62,889 bases of DNA from Blastopirellula marina (GCA_020721965.1 DYLS01000009.1:1-62889); one strand, 5' to 3'. Positions 26,304-35,284 are shown, counted from the stretch's first letter. Notes: generated from the letters alone by a model not told the origin. Numbers and translations are program-made.

Positions 26304-28031
26304 ATGGCGCAGCTCAAACTGGTACACGGCACTGGACAAGAGTCGGCGTACCCCCTTGTCAAGGATTGCACGATCCTAGGGCGTCATCCAAACTGCGACA
26401 TCGTTCTGGAGGTCGGGGCCGTCAGCCGTCAACACGCCCGGATCATACGAAGCGAAAACGGCTATTACCTGGAAGACTTGAACAGCCGGAACGGCACATT
26501 CTTGAATAATCAGCGTGTCATAGGTCGCCAACCCCTGCGAGACGGCGATCAAATCCGCATGTGTGACTTATTGTTCGCGTTCAGCGATCCCGCCACCGGC
26601 GAACCGCTCGACCAAGACCAACACACTCGGGCGGCCTGGGTCGAGGACGAGCCTATCCTCCATTCGGCCTCCACGGTCATGTCGAAGCTCGACGTCTCCT
26701 CTGGTGCGGCGGGGATCCGGCTGCGAGTAAATCCGGAGGCCAAGCTTCGCGCGCTTCTCGAGATTAGCCAGAATTTGGGGCAAGCGATCTCTCCCGACGA
26801 AGTCTTGACGAAAATCTTGAGGAGCTTGTTCAACGTTTTCCTTCAAGCGGATCGCGGTTTTGTGGTCTTGAAAGATGCTCGGACGGGGAAATTGGTGCCT
26901 CGCGTGGTGCATTCGCGGCAAGAGCGCGGCGGCGAAATCCGCATGAGCAAAACGATCGTCCAAGCCGTCATGGAGAGCAAGCAAGCGGTCCTCTCGGCGG
27001 ACGCATCCACGGACTCCCGGTTCGACCTCAGCCAAAGCATCGCCGACTTTCCCATCCATTCGATGATGTGCGCTCCCTTGGTGACCAGCGATGGGACGGT
27101 CCTTGGCGCGATTCAAATCGATACCAGCGACCGCAAACTGCGATTCACGCCCGAGGACCTGGAGGTCCTCGCCGCGGCGGCCGGCCAGGCGGCCGTGGCC
27201 TTGGAAAACTCCCTGCTCCATGAGGCCTCTTTGCGAGAAGAGGTCCTGCGGCGAGAACTTTCGCTGGCGCACAAGGTGCAACAGGGATTCCTCCCCTCCT
27301 CGCCGCCCCACGTATCCGGATACCACTTTTTCGATCTGTACGATCCCGCCCACGAGGTGGGGGGCGACTACTTTGACTACATCGTGCTACCGGCGAATCG
27401 TCTGGCGATCGTGCTGGGTGACGTCTCTGGCAAGGGAATTGCCGCGGCCTTGCTGATGGCCAAGCTTTCGGCAGAAACCCGCTATTGCCTGGCCAGCGAG
27501 ACATCCCCCGCAGAGGCCTTGGCGAAGTTGAATCGTGCCTTTTGCGTTTCTCGCTGGGAAGATCGCTTCATCACCCTTCTGTTGGCGGTGCTGGACCCCA
27601 TTGCGCACCGGGTGACGCTCGTCAACGCCGGCCATTGCCCCGGCGTGCTGCGTCGCACCGACGCTTCCGTGATCACGGTGGCCGAGGACATTGCCGGTCC
27701 GCCATTGGGGATCGATCCAGCGGCGAGTTACACCGCGGAAACCATTCTACTGAATCCCGGCGATCTGCTCCTTCTGCACACGGACGGCCTTTCCGACGCG
27801 ATGGACAGTCGTGAGGAGTTCTTCGGACAAGAACGGATCCTGGAAACGCTCGCCAAGGCACCCCATCACGCCCAGACGGCAGGAGAAGCGCTGATCGGGG
27901 AAGTTCAGAAATTCACGGGCCAGCACGAGCAGATGGACGATATCTGCCTGGTTCTATTGAGTCGGAAGACGGGGGACGAATCTTCCCTAGAAACCGACCC
28001 GACTTGCCAAACGCCGCTTACGTCCGAGTAA
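26304..28031 (+). CDS. FHA-GAF-PP2C (SpoIIE-type) serine phosphatase
   Basis: A 575-residue cytoplasmic signalling protein. An FHA domain (about 5-95) has the phosphothreonine-binding signature LGRHPNCDIVL, VSRQHARI and LEDLNSRNGTFLN. A GAF domain follows (about 150-310, with MMCAPLVTSDGTVLGAIQID). The C-terminal PP2C/SpoIIE domain (about 335-560) has the metal ligands in VGGDYFDYIVLP and LGDVSGKGIAAALLMAKL, then HTDGLSDA. A likely role is dephosphorylating an anti-sigma antagonist or another Ser/Thr kinase target in response to a phosphorylated partner and a GAF ligand; the partner is not in the window. Its 3' end overlaps comB, convergent, by 14 bp. Confidence 0.88.
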   Translation: MAQLKLVHGTGQESAYPLVKDCTILGRHPNCDIVLEVGAVSRQHARIIRSENGYYLEDLNSRNGTFLNNQRVIGRQPLRDGDQIRMCDLLFAFSDPATGEPLDQDQHTRAAWVEDEPILHSASTVMSKLDVSSGAAGIRLRVNPEAKLRALLEISQNLGQAISPDEVLTKILRSLFNVFLQADRGFVVLKDARTGKLVPRVVHSRQERGGEIRMSKTIVQAVMESKQAVLSADASTDSRFDLSQSIADFPIHSMMCAPLVTSDGTVLGAIQIDTSDRKLRFTPEDLEVLAAAAGQAAVALENSLLHEASLREEVLRRELSLAHKVQQGFLPSSPPHVSGYHFFDLYDPAHEVGGDYFDYIVLPANRLAIVLGDVSGKGIAAALLMAKLSAETRYCLASETSPAEALAKLNRAFCVSRWEDRFITLLLAVLDPIAHRVTLVNAGHCPGVLRRTDASVITVAEDIAGPPLGIDPAASYTAETILLNPGDLLLLHTDGLSDAMDSREEFFGQERILETLAKAPHHAQTAGEALIGEVQKFTGQHEQMDDICLVLLSRKTGDESSLETDPTCQTPLTSE

Positions 28032-28800
28032 TCCAGCCGGTTTCACGCCGGTAGCGAGGCACGATGTTGAAGCGATCCATCGCTGCGGCATCCAGGATAT
28101 CTCGTTCCAAACGCGCCGCTACCAACTTTTCAGCAGCAGCGCTCTTGGCCAATTGTGCAGCCAACAGCTCCTGGGGGATGGGTTCCGCGCCGATGGCATA
28201 AGGCTCTGCGAAGGCGGCTCGCCAATTCTCGCGAGCCGTCAAGGCTTGGACGTTCAGTTCGTATGGCAACCCACCGGCTCGTTGCAAACGATCCACCAAG
28301 AAACCTGCGAACAGCGTATCATCCCGTCCAAACTCACCGTCTGTTCCCGCGCAAAGCAGGTGGATGACCGCCGTCTCGGCCGCCAGCTCGCGAAACACGG
28401 CTGAGGCATTGACGAACGCTCCAACGAGCACTCGCGATGCCTCCTGGCAACGCCTGAACGCCACAGTCCCGTTCGTCGTAGTAAAAAGAAGCCAAGCATC
28501 GGCGACCCGATCGTCAAACTCGGCGGGCGAGTTGCCCAAATCAAATCCTGCAATCGGCAAGCAGTTGCGCTCTCCGGCCAGGAGTACTACCTCGCCGGGC
28601 CTGGACCGCCGCAGTTCCGACGCGATCTGCTCGGCTTCCTCTATCTCCTGGCAGGGATAGACGGCCTTTGCCCCCGCGGCGAATGCGTGCACAATGGAAG
28701 TCGTAGCACGCAAGACGTCGATCACGACCACCGTGCCGGCTGCCAACTCCTCTGGCTCGACCAGATGTGGCAAGGCATGAACGAAGATTTTTGGCTGCAT
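28018..28800 (-). CDS. comB: 2-phosphosulfolactate phosphatase (ComB family)
   Basis: A 260-residue protein matching the ComB family: VVVIDVLRATTSIVHAFAAGAKAVYPC, LLAGERNCLPIAGFDLGNSP (Mg-binding and substrate region), FTTTNGTVAFRRC, and LLCAGTDGEFGRDDTLFAGFLVDRL. ComB hydrolyses 2-phosphosulfolactate to sulfolactate, first described for coenzyme M synthesis in methanogens. In bacteria the product is sulfolactate, or the role is unclear. No comA or comC was found nearby. The gene is convergent with the phosphatase gene and overlaps it by 14 bp, and is divergent from menG. Confidence 0.85.
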   Translation of the reverse strand: MQPKIFVHALPHLVEPEELAAGTVVVIDVLRATTSIVHAFAAGAKAVYPCQEIEEAEQIASELRRSRPGEVVLLAGERNCLPIAGFDLGNSPAEFDDRVADAWLLFTTTNGTVAFRRCQEASRVLVGAFVNASAVFRELAAETAVIHLLCAGTDGEFGRDDTLFAGFLVDRLQRAGGLPYELNVQALTARENWRAAFAEPYAIGAEPIPQELLAAQLAKSAAAEKLVAARLERDILDAAAMDRFNIVPRYRRETGWITRT

Positions 28801-29034
28801 ATCGTCGAGGTGCTTTATCCGTATTCGGGAGGATCAAGAACTCAGTCGGGAAAACACGAGCCGCGGCGGCGGGACACAACCAGACGGATGCAACTCCACG
28901 GATGCCCCGGCGGCACCGGCCTCGCGACGCGATCACCACCGTGGGAGGGGGGCCGATCCGCGTTCCACGGTTTGCCAGCCGTACCCTGATATCCTAGGAA
29001 AAGTAAGCGTGGATTACCACCCCAAAGAGAAATT

Positions 29035-29835
29035 GTGCCTATCGTGAACAAGCGGCCTCATTCGGAACCTGAATTGACAGAAAGCTCCCAGATTCCCTTG
29101 GCGACTCCCACTCCGCAATCGCCATCGCCATCGGTTGACAAGAGCGAGCGGCGGATTCGGACGATGTTCGCCGAAATCGCCCCCCGCTACGATTTGCTAA
29201 ACCATCTGCTCTCGATGGGAATCGATATTCGTTGGCGAAATAGGACGGTTCGCCTGGCGGGCGACCCCGCCGGTCAGCCCATCCTGGACGTTTGCTGTGG
29301 GACGGGGGACCTGGCTTTGGCCTTTCGTCGCGAACATCCGGCCGCCGTGGGCGTCATCGGCGCGGACTTCTGCCGTCCCATGCTGGCCATCGCCAAACGC
29401 AAGGCTGCCCGACTGAAACAAGCGAGCGTCTATTTCATCGAGGCCGACGCCCTGCACCTGCCCTTTCCCGACAATACTTTCGGGCTGGTCTCGGTAGCAT
29501 TCGGGCTGCGAAATGTGTCCGATACCGATGCTGGTTTGCGTGAGTTGACTCGCGTCTGCATTCCCGGCGGACGTGTGCTCGTGCTGGAGTTCACGCTCCC
29601 GCGTATTCCTCTACTCGCCCAACTCTACCGATGGTATTTCCATCGTATTTTGCCCAGAATCGGGCAGGCCTTGGCCCGCAATCGGCAATCGGCCTACAAT
29701 TACTTGCCCGCCAGTGTGGAAGAGTTCCCCCAGGGCGAGGCCTTTTTGCAGCGGATGGCCGCAGCCGGACTTCGGCAGCCTAAAGCCTTCTCCATGACCT
29801 TCGGAATAGCAACGCTGTATTGTGGGATCAAATGA
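29035..29835 (+). CDS. menG: demethylmenaquinone methyltransferase (MenG/UbiE)
   Basis: A 266-residue class I SAM methyltransferase. After a Ser/Pro-rich N-terminal extension (about 40 residues), the UbiE signature begins: RTMFAEIAPRYDLLNHLLSMGIDIRWR. The SAM-binding motif is ILDVCCGTGDLAL, and DNTFGLVSVAFGLRNVSD and the C-terminal YLPASVEEFPQGEAF are diagnostic. It adds the ring methyl group in the last step of menaquinone synthesis. The GTG start at 29035 is preceded by AAAGAGA but other starts are possible. Its TGA overlaps the ATG of ubiX (ATGA), so the two are translationally coupled. Confidence 0.9.
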   Translation: MPIVNKRPHSEPELTESSQIPLATPTPQSPSPSVDKSERRIRTMFAEIAPRYDLLNHLLSMGIDIRWRNRTVRLAGDPAGQPILDVCCGTGDLALAFRREHPAAVGVIGADFCRPMLAIAKRKAARLKQASVYFIEADALHLPFPDNTFGLVSVAFGLRNVSDTDAGLRELTRVCIPGGRVLVLEFTLPRIPLLAQLYRWYFHRILPRIGQALARNRQSAYNYLPASVEEFPQGEAFLQRMAAAGLRQPKAFSMTFGIATLYCGIK

Positions 29836-30527
29836 AGCGACAGATCGTGTTGGCCATCACTGGGGGTAGCGGCGTCGTTTACGCGGTGCGACTGATTGAA
29901 GTCTTGCTCTCCGCCGCTTGCGACGTCCACCTGACGATCAGCCGAGCGGGCGCCACGGTCCTCAAGGAAGAGCTGGACCTCTCCGTGAACCTCGAGGACT
30001 TCCAGCCCAACATGCTGCTGTTGGGCGACACGCGTGCCCTGGACGACTCCAAATTGCAGTTGGTACGATCCTTGGCGGGACTATCCAGCGAGTCGAGCAA
30101 CGTGCTGTCGGTAGCGACGGGGGAACCGGGAAACCTGAATTATTATCACTTCAATCGCCTTACGGCTCCCATCGCCAGCGGTTCGTTTCTTACGGACGGC
30201 ATGGTCATTTGCCCCTGCTCCATGAGCACACTGGCAACCATCGTCCACGGCGGGGGCACGAATTTGATCCATCGCGCGGCCGAAGTGCATCTCAAAGAAC
30301 GCCGCAAACTGATCCTTGTCCCGAGGGAAACGCCGCTATCCACGGTGCACTTGCGAAACATGCTCATGGCGTCGGAATATGGGGCGGTGGTGTTACCAGC
30401 CATGCCGGGCTTTTATCATGGCGTAATGGGCATCCGCGACCTGATCGACTTCATCGTCGCTAGGATCGCCGATCAGTTGGGAATCGAGAACGCCCTGATC
30501 TCTCGCTGGGGGGAGAACTCTACCTAG
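29832..30527 (+). CDS. ubiX: UbiX family flavin prenyltransferase
   Basis: A 231-residue flavoprotein starting MKRQIVLAITGGSGVVYAVR, with the start fixed by the ATGA overlap with menG. It carries the UbiX hallmarks: glycine-rich N-terminal loop, SGSFLTDGMVICPCSMSTLATI (FMN and prenyl site), and LILVPRETPLSTVHLRNML. UbiX makes prenylated FMN from FMN and dimethylallyl phosphate, the cofactor of UbiD-type decarboxylases. In the futalosine pathway a UbiX/UbiD-like pair decarboxylates the naphthoate ring (MqnM/MqnL). The UbiD partner is not in the window. Confidence 0.9.
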   Translation: MKRQIVLAITGGSGVVYAVRLIEVLLSAACDVHLTISRAGATVLKEELDLSVNLEDFQPNMLLLGDTRALDDSKLQLVRSLAGLSSESSNVLSVATGEPGNLNYYHFNRLTAPIASGSFLTDGMVICPCSMSTLATIVHGGGTNLIHRAAEVHLKERRKLILVPRETPLSTVHLRNMLMASEYGAVVLPAMPGFYHGVMGIRDLIDFIVARIADQLGIENALISRWGENST

Positions 30528-30628
30528 CCATGCCGTCACGTCGTGGGATCACTCCCAGACGTCGGCCCACCCGTTGGAGTCGGTAAGCCGCTCCCAAATG
30601 CAAGCGATCGATCATAAGGGTTTTCACG

Positions 30629-31540
30629 GTGAGTTGCCGAAGCGACGTGAGCGAACTTTCGTTCCGAAGCCACTTCTTGGGAAGAATCCGCCTTTACTTG
30701 GAGCTGATTCGCTTCAGCCACACGCTTTTCGCGTTGCCCTTCGCATTATTGGGCGCGGCGATGGCCTGGCATGAAGTTCCGTTCCAGCCTCGGCACCTTT
30801 TCGGCATCCTGTTGTGCATGGTTTTCGCGCGGAGCGCCGCGATGGCCTTCAATCGCTGGGCGGATGCCCGCTACGACGCCATGAATCCTCGCACGGCCCA
30901 ACGGCACTTGCCGCGCGGTCTGGTGAGTCGCGCGTCGGTAGCGGCATTCACGGTCATATCCTGCGTGGGGTTCATCGCCTCCACGCTTTTGTTTTTGCCG
31001 AACCCGTGGCCAATCGCGGCCGCCCTGCCCGTTCTGTTGTTTCTGCTGGGATATAGCTTCAGCAAGCGATTCACTTCATTCTCTCATATCTGGTTGGGCG
31101 CTGCTCTGGCCCTCTCGCCCCTAGCCGCCTATGTGGCTTTGACGGGCAGCTTCGCCATCCCACCCATCTTGCTCAGCCTGGCAGTGATATGGTGGGTCAC
31201 GGGTTTCGATATCATTTACGCCTGCCAAGATACCGACTTCGACCGGCAGATTGGTCTCCGTAGCATTCCCGCGTGGCTGGGAATTCCGGGCGCCCTCCGC
31301 ATTTCCGCGCTCAGCCACGTCTTGTTTCTTGGCGTGTTGGTTCTGCTGGCTTTCGCATATCCTTCGTTTGGGACACTCTATCGAGCAGGATTGGTCGGTG
31401 TGGGAGTGATCCTTGTTTATGAACACATCCTCGTTCGCCCGAACGATCTCACCCGGCTCAATGCCGCGTTCTTTACGGCAAATGCAATCATCAGCATGGG
31501 CCTCTTCGTGATTGGCACCGTCGATATCTTTCTGTTGTAA
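30629..31540 (+). CDS. UbiA family polyprenyltransferase (MqnP-like)
   Basis: A 303-residue integral membrane protein with 7-9 predicted helices. The first Asp-rich motif is NRWADARYDAMNPRT, which binds the Mg-polyprenyl diphosphate. The second is DIIYACQDTDFDRQIGLRSIP. These are the hallmarks of 4-hydroxybenzoate/1,4-dihydroxy-6-naphthoate prenyltransferases. Its place between ubiX and mqnE argues for MqnP, attaching the isoprenoid tail to the futalosine-derived naphthoate, rather than UbiA of ubiquinone synthesis. The GTG at 30629 is used; later starts are possible. A 25-bp tandem duplication grows out of its 3' end. Confidence 0.85.
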   Translation: MSCRSDVSELSFRSHFLGRIRLYLELIRFSHTLFALPFALLGAAMAWHEVPFQPRHLFGILLCMVFARSAAMAFNRWADARYDAMNPRTAQRHLPRGLVSRASVAAFTVISCVGFIASTLLFLPNPWPIAAALPVLLFLLGYSFSKRFTSFSHIWLGAALALSPLAAYVALTGSFAIPPILLSLAVIWWVTGFDIIYACQDTDFDRQIGLRSIPAWLGIPGALRISALSHVLFLGVLVLLAFAYPSFGTLYRAGLVGVGVILVYEHILVRPNDLTRLNAAFFTANAIISMGLFVIGTVDIFLL

Positions 31541-31592
31541 AACCGTCGCTATCTTGCCGCTGTAGAACCGTTGCTATCTTTCTGTGTAAAGC
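31520..31592. repeat. three-copy 25-bp tandem repeat at the polyprenyltransferase 3' end
   Basis: Units at 31520-31544, 31545-31569 and 31570-31592 share GTCGCTATCTT and CTGTNGTARAACC. The first unit is the last 21 coding bases including the stop codon; the two others lie downstream. The array appears to have expanded from coding sequence into the gap before mqnE. Confidence 0.85.
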
Positions 31593-31661
31593 AGCTCTGT
31601 TTTCAAGCCTGGTCTTTGCGATAATGGATGTACTCCTATTGCGATCTAAGCGAGGTAATCC

Positions 31662-32819
31662 ATGTACTACAGCGTAGTAGACGATGATCGAGGCACGGAC
31701 TTTCAACGTCGTCTGGACGGCGTCTTGGATAAGGTCGCGGTCGGAAGACGGCTAACGGTGGAAGACGGCCTGCTCCTCTTTCGACCGGAAGTTTCGCTCC
31801 ACGTTGTGGGACAAATCGCGGCCGAGGCCTGCCGCCAGAAGCACGGTCGCACGGTGTTTTATAACCTCAATAGCCATCTGAACCCGACCAATGTTTGCGT
31901 CTATCGCTGCAAACTATGCGCGTTCTATCGTCCCGCTGGCCACGCTGAGGGCTACTATCTCACGGTGGATGAGATTTTGCGGCGAGGCCAAGAGGCCTGG
32001 GACGCGGGCTGCACGGAAATGCACATCGTGGGCGGATTGCCCCCAGACAAGCCCTTCGAATGGTACGTGGAAATTCTCCGCGTACTGCACGATGCGTACC
32101 CCAAACTCCACCTGAAGGCCTGGACGGCTGTCGAGATCGCTTGGTTTTGCCGAATCAGCGGAAAATCTCCGACGCAGGTCTTGGAGACGCTGAGGGCGGC
32201 AGGGCTGGGAAGCCTCCCCGGCGGCGGTGCCGAGATCTTTCACCCCGAAGTGCGATCCAAGATTTCGGCGGGCAAGGCCGACGCGGAGGAATGGTTGGCT
32301 GTTCACCGGGCCGCCCACCAACTGGGTCTGCGCAGCAATGCCACGATGCTTTTCGGACATGTCGAGGAACCGTGGCATCGCGTCGATCACATGCTGCGAT
32401 TGCGGGAATTGCAGGACGAGACGGGCGGGTTCCAAGCCTTCGTGCCATTGCCATTCCACCCCCACGCCACCGCGCTGGCGCACCTGCCCAAGCCTGCCGC
32501 CATGGACAATCTTCGCACGCTCGCCGTCTCACGACTCTTTCTCGACAACTTCGACCACATCAAGGCGTATTGGATTTCCCTGGGAGTAGGCGTGGCACAG
32601 GCAGCCTTGGCCTATGGCGCCAACGATTTGGACGGCACCGTTCGGCAGGAAAGCATTTACCACGAGGCTGGATCGGACGCGCCGGAGGTATTGACGGTCG
32701 ATCAACTTTGCGGTCTCATCCGTGAGGTGGGCAGGGAACCCGTCGAGCGGGACAGCCTGTATCGGCGGGTGCGACGCAAGGGTCGAGACTGGGAAGTGGA
32801 AACCATTCCGCAGGAGTAG
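31662..32819 (+). CDS. mqnE: aminofutalosine synthase MqnE
   Basis: A 385-residue radical SAM enzyme. The [4Fe-4S] ligands lie in CVYRCKLCAFYR (CX3CX2C) around residue 78. The following HAEGYYLTVDEILRRG, TEMHIVGGLPPDKPFEWY and LPGGGAEIFHPEVRSKI segments are specific for MqnE, which joins 3-[(1-carboxyvinyl)oxy]benzoate with SAM to form aminofutalosine. MqnC, the closest relative, has a different C-terminal half. With menG, ubiX and the UbiA-family gene upstream it shows that the organism makes menaquinone by the futalosine route. A MITE-like element begins 3 nt after its stop codon. Confidence 0.9.
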   Translation: MYYSVVDDDRGTDFQRRLDGVLDKVAVGRRLTVEDGLLLFRPEVSLHVVGQIAAEACRQKHGRTVFYNLNSHLNPTNVCVYRCKLCAFYRPAGHAEGYYLTVDEILRRGQEAWDAGCTEMHIVGGLPPDKPFEWYVEILRVLHDAYPKLHLKAWTAVEIAWFCRISGKSPTQVLETLRAAGLGSLPGGGAEIFHPEVRSKISAGKADAEEWLAVHRAAHQLGLRSNATMLFGHVEEPWHRVDHMLRLRELQDETGGFQAFVPLPFHPHATALAHLPKPAAMDNLRTLAVSRLFLDNFDHIKAYWISLGVGVAQAALAYGANDLDGTVRQESIYHEAGSDAPEVLTVDQLCGLIREVGREPVERDSLYRRVRRKGRDWEVETIPQE

Positions 32820-32822
32820 AAT

Positions 32823-32988
32823 CTGTCCTTTTACAAACTGCCCGCTCCTCCCTCTGAGAGAGGGCGACAAACTCGACAGTTGGGCCATTCAGGCAAACAA
32901 CAAAAGCCCTTTTTCCAATAAAACGACTTGATCCTCCCATTGCCCGAAAGGAGATGGGAGCTTGCGATCCTAATTCGCAAAAGTCCAG
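32823..32988 (-). mobile_element. family-1 MITE-like element, copy F
   Basis: 166 bp, ends CTGTCCTTTTACAA and TCGCAAAAGTCCAG, in reverse orientation. Flanks TAGAAT (32817-32822) and TAAAAT (32989-32994) match at 5 of 6 bases. The left flank contains the TAG stop codon of mqnE. Confidence 0.85.
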
Positions 32989-32999
32989 TAAAATCTCGG

Positions 33000-33153
33000 A
33001 AAACCGTTCACGCTTGGAAGAATATGGAAAATGCGGTGTCCTTACGAGCCGCGTCGAAAAGACACCCCGCTCGCAGCCGCCGATTGCTCACGGGTACCCC
33101 AAGATATTGTGAGCAACAGGGCGCGACACCGCAAATGTTCCGTGATCGGTTAC
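33000..33153 (-). mobile_element. family-2 MITE-like element, copy 2
   Basis: 154 bp, in reverse orientation relative to the copy at 9329. Ends are AAAACCGTTCACG and CGTGATCGGTTAC. On the minus strand it shares ACGGAACATT, GCAATCGGCGGCT and ATATCTTGGGG with the other copies. The flanks AATCTCGG and CATCTCCA share the core ATCTC, consistent with a decayed 8-bp duplication. Confidence 0.7.
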
Positions 33154-33202
33154 CATCTCCAGACCTCGCGGATTCCGCCATATTGACCACGGCCGGACTC
33201 GC

Positions 33203-35284
33203 ATGAGCGACAATAGTGCCTCGGAGCTACTGAAGCGACCACTCCAGTACGTGCCCGGCGTCGGGCCACGCCGGGCCGAAGTACTAGCCCGGCTGGGATT
33301 GCGTACCGTATCCGATGCACTCTTTTTCTTCCCTCGCGATTATGAAGACGCCCGCGAGGTACGATCCCTTGCCCAATTGGAAGCCGATGCCCTGCAATCG
33401 GTAATCGGAACGGTCCACGAGGTGGAAGCACGTGCGTCCTCTTCGGGACGTTTTGTCCTCGGGGTTTTAATTACCGACGGCGAGTCCTTCCTGCGGGCCC
33501 TGTGGTTCGATCAGCCCTATCGCCAAGAGATGTTCCGACGAGGCCAGCGCGTGTTGTTGACCGGGCGCCCCCGGTACAAGGGGATGGTTTGGACGATGGC
33601 CCACCCCAAGGCTCACATCCTGGCCGAGGACGAAACGCCGCGGATGTCGCCGCTTCCCATTTATTCCCTGACTGAGGGGATCCGGCAGTGGGAGCTGCGC
33701 CGTATCATACGGAGGGTCGTGGAAAACTATGCCGACCGTTTGGAAGACGTGTTCCCAGACGATTATCGAGCACAGCACCATCTGATGCCCCTTGTGGAGG
33801 CGGTGCGAACCATCCATTTTCCACCGGACTTGGCGGCGGTGGAGCTGGCTCGGCGGCGTTTTGTACATCAAGAGCTTTGCATCTTGCAACTGGCCTTGGC
33901 AGTGCAACGGGCAAGGCAAATCGAAGCCGCCACGGCCTCAGCCTTGCCACGCACGGCGAAGATCGATGCCCGCATCCGCCGACTCCTGCCCTTTCCCTTG
34001 ACCCAGGCCCAAGATCAGGCCATTCAGGAAATCACGGCGGACATGGCGCGAACCGTCCCCATGAACCGGTTGCTGCAAGGGGACGTGGGCAGCGGCAAGA
34101 CCGTGGTGGCCGTCTATGCCATGCTCACGGCAGTAGCCCATCAGCACCAAGCTGTGCTCATGGCCCCTACCGAGGTCCTGGCGCGGCAACACTTTCAAAC
34201 CGTGGACCGGCTCTTATCGCAGAGCCGCGTGCGGCGCGGCTTATTGGTGGGTGGGTTGCCGTCTGGAGAGCGCAAGGCGATCCTCGACCGCCTCGCAAAC
34301 GGGGAGCTGGACCTCGTCGTGGGGACGCAGGCCATCGCCCAAGAGAGCGTGCGATTTCATCGGCTTGGCCTCGTTGTGATCGACGAACAACACAAGTTTG
34401 GTGTCCGTCAACGGGCGGCGCTGAAAGAGGCAGGAACCGAGCCTCACTACCTCATCATGACAGCCACTCCCATTCCTCGCACGATCGCCATGACTCTCTT
34501 CGGCGACCTGGACGTGTCCGTGATCAAGGAATTGCCGCCAGGCCGAAAACCGGTAAAAACCTATTTGGCAACGCCCGATCAACGGAGCCAATGGTGGGAG
34601 TTCTTTCGCCGCAAGCTCTGCGAGGGAAGACAAGGCTACGTGGTCGTGCCGCTGGTCGAGGAAAGCGAGGCGGCGGGGCCACGAAGCGTGGAAGCCACCT
34701 ACGAAGACCTCCAAGCCGGCGAGCTGCGGGAGTTCCGCCTGGCAGCCGTGCATGGGCGCATGCCGACCCTCGAAAAAGAGGCTGTGATGGGTCGCTTTTA
34801 CCGCCATGAAATCGACGTGCTGATTTGCACGTCCGTTGTCGAAGTGGGGATCGACGTCCCCAATGCCACCGTAATGACCATCGAAAACGCGGAATGCTTC
34901 GGCTTGGCACAACTGCACCAACTTCGCGGCCGAGTTTCCCGCGGAGAATCCGCCGGGCATTGCTGTTTGTTCACGGAAGCCGCTTCGCAGGAGTCACGAA
35001 AACGTCTCGAGGCCTTCTGCAACACCACGGATGGTTTTGAATTGGCCGAGATTGATTTCCTGTCACGCGGGCCGGGTGAAATCTTGGGTACCCGACAGCA
35101 CGGCCTACCACCCTTTCGTATCGCCGATCTGATTCGCGATCGGCAGATCGCCGAAGAGGCCCGACACGACGCCTGGGAATTGGTCAAAAAAGACCCCGGC
35201 CTGCGGCTTGCCGAGCACTCGCGGTTGCGGGCAATGATGCTGAAGCGCTACGGGAGAACCCTGGACCTGGGGGACGTCGGATGA
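33203..35284 (+). CDS. recG: ATP-dependent DNA helicase RecG
   Basis: A 693-residue superfamily 2 helicase that remodels stalled forks and Holliday junctions. The wedge/OB domain (about 60-190) begins with SVIGTVHEVEARASSSGRF. Helicase motif I is GDVGSGKT, motif II is DEQH (VVIDEQHKFGVRQR), motif III is TATPIPRT, and motif VI is QLRGRVSRGE. The C-terminal end, with AMMLKRYGRTLDLGDVG, is intact. Normal length. Transcription may depend on upstream sequence altered by the two inserted elements. Confidence 0.94.
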   Translation: MSDNSASELLKRPLQYVPGVGPRRAEVLARLGLRTVSDALFFFPRDYEDAREVRSLAQLEADALQSVIGTVHEVEARASSSGRFVLGVLITDGESFLRALWFDQPYRQEMFRRGQRVLLTGRPRYKGMVWTMAHPKAHILAEDETPRMSPLPIYSLTEGIRQWELRRIIRRVVENYADRLEDVFPDDYRAQHHLMPLVEAVRTIHFPPDLAAVELARRRFVHQELCILQLALAVQRARQIEAATASALPRTAKIDARIRRLLPFPLTQAQDQAIQEITADMARTVPMNRLLQGDVGSGKTVVAVYAMLTAVAHQHQAVLMAPTEVLARQHFQTVDRLLSQSRVRRGLLVGGLPSGERKAILDRLANGELDLVVGTQAIAQESVRFHRLGLVVIDEQHKFGVRQRAALKEAGTEPHYLIMTATPIPRTIAMTLFGDLDVSVIKELPPGRKPVKTYLATPDQRSQWWEFFRRKLCEGRQGYVVVPLVEESEAAGPRSVEATYEDLQAGELREFRLAAVHGRMPTLEKEAVMGRFYRHEIDVLICTSVVEVGIDVPNATVMTIENAECFGLAQLHQLRGRVSRGESAGHCCLFTEAASQESRKRLEAFCNTTDGFELAEIDFLSRGPGEILGTRQHGLPPFRIADLIRDRQIAEEARHDAWELVKKDPGLRLAEHSRLRAMMLKRYGRTLDLGDVG

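Larger units (their letters stand above)
32820..33202. other. intergenic region filled by two MITE-like elements
   Basis: About 380 bp between mqnE and recG. A family-1 copy (32823-32988) and a family-2 copy (33000-33153) occupy almost all of it, leaving under 50 bp for a recG promoter. Confidence 0.7.
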
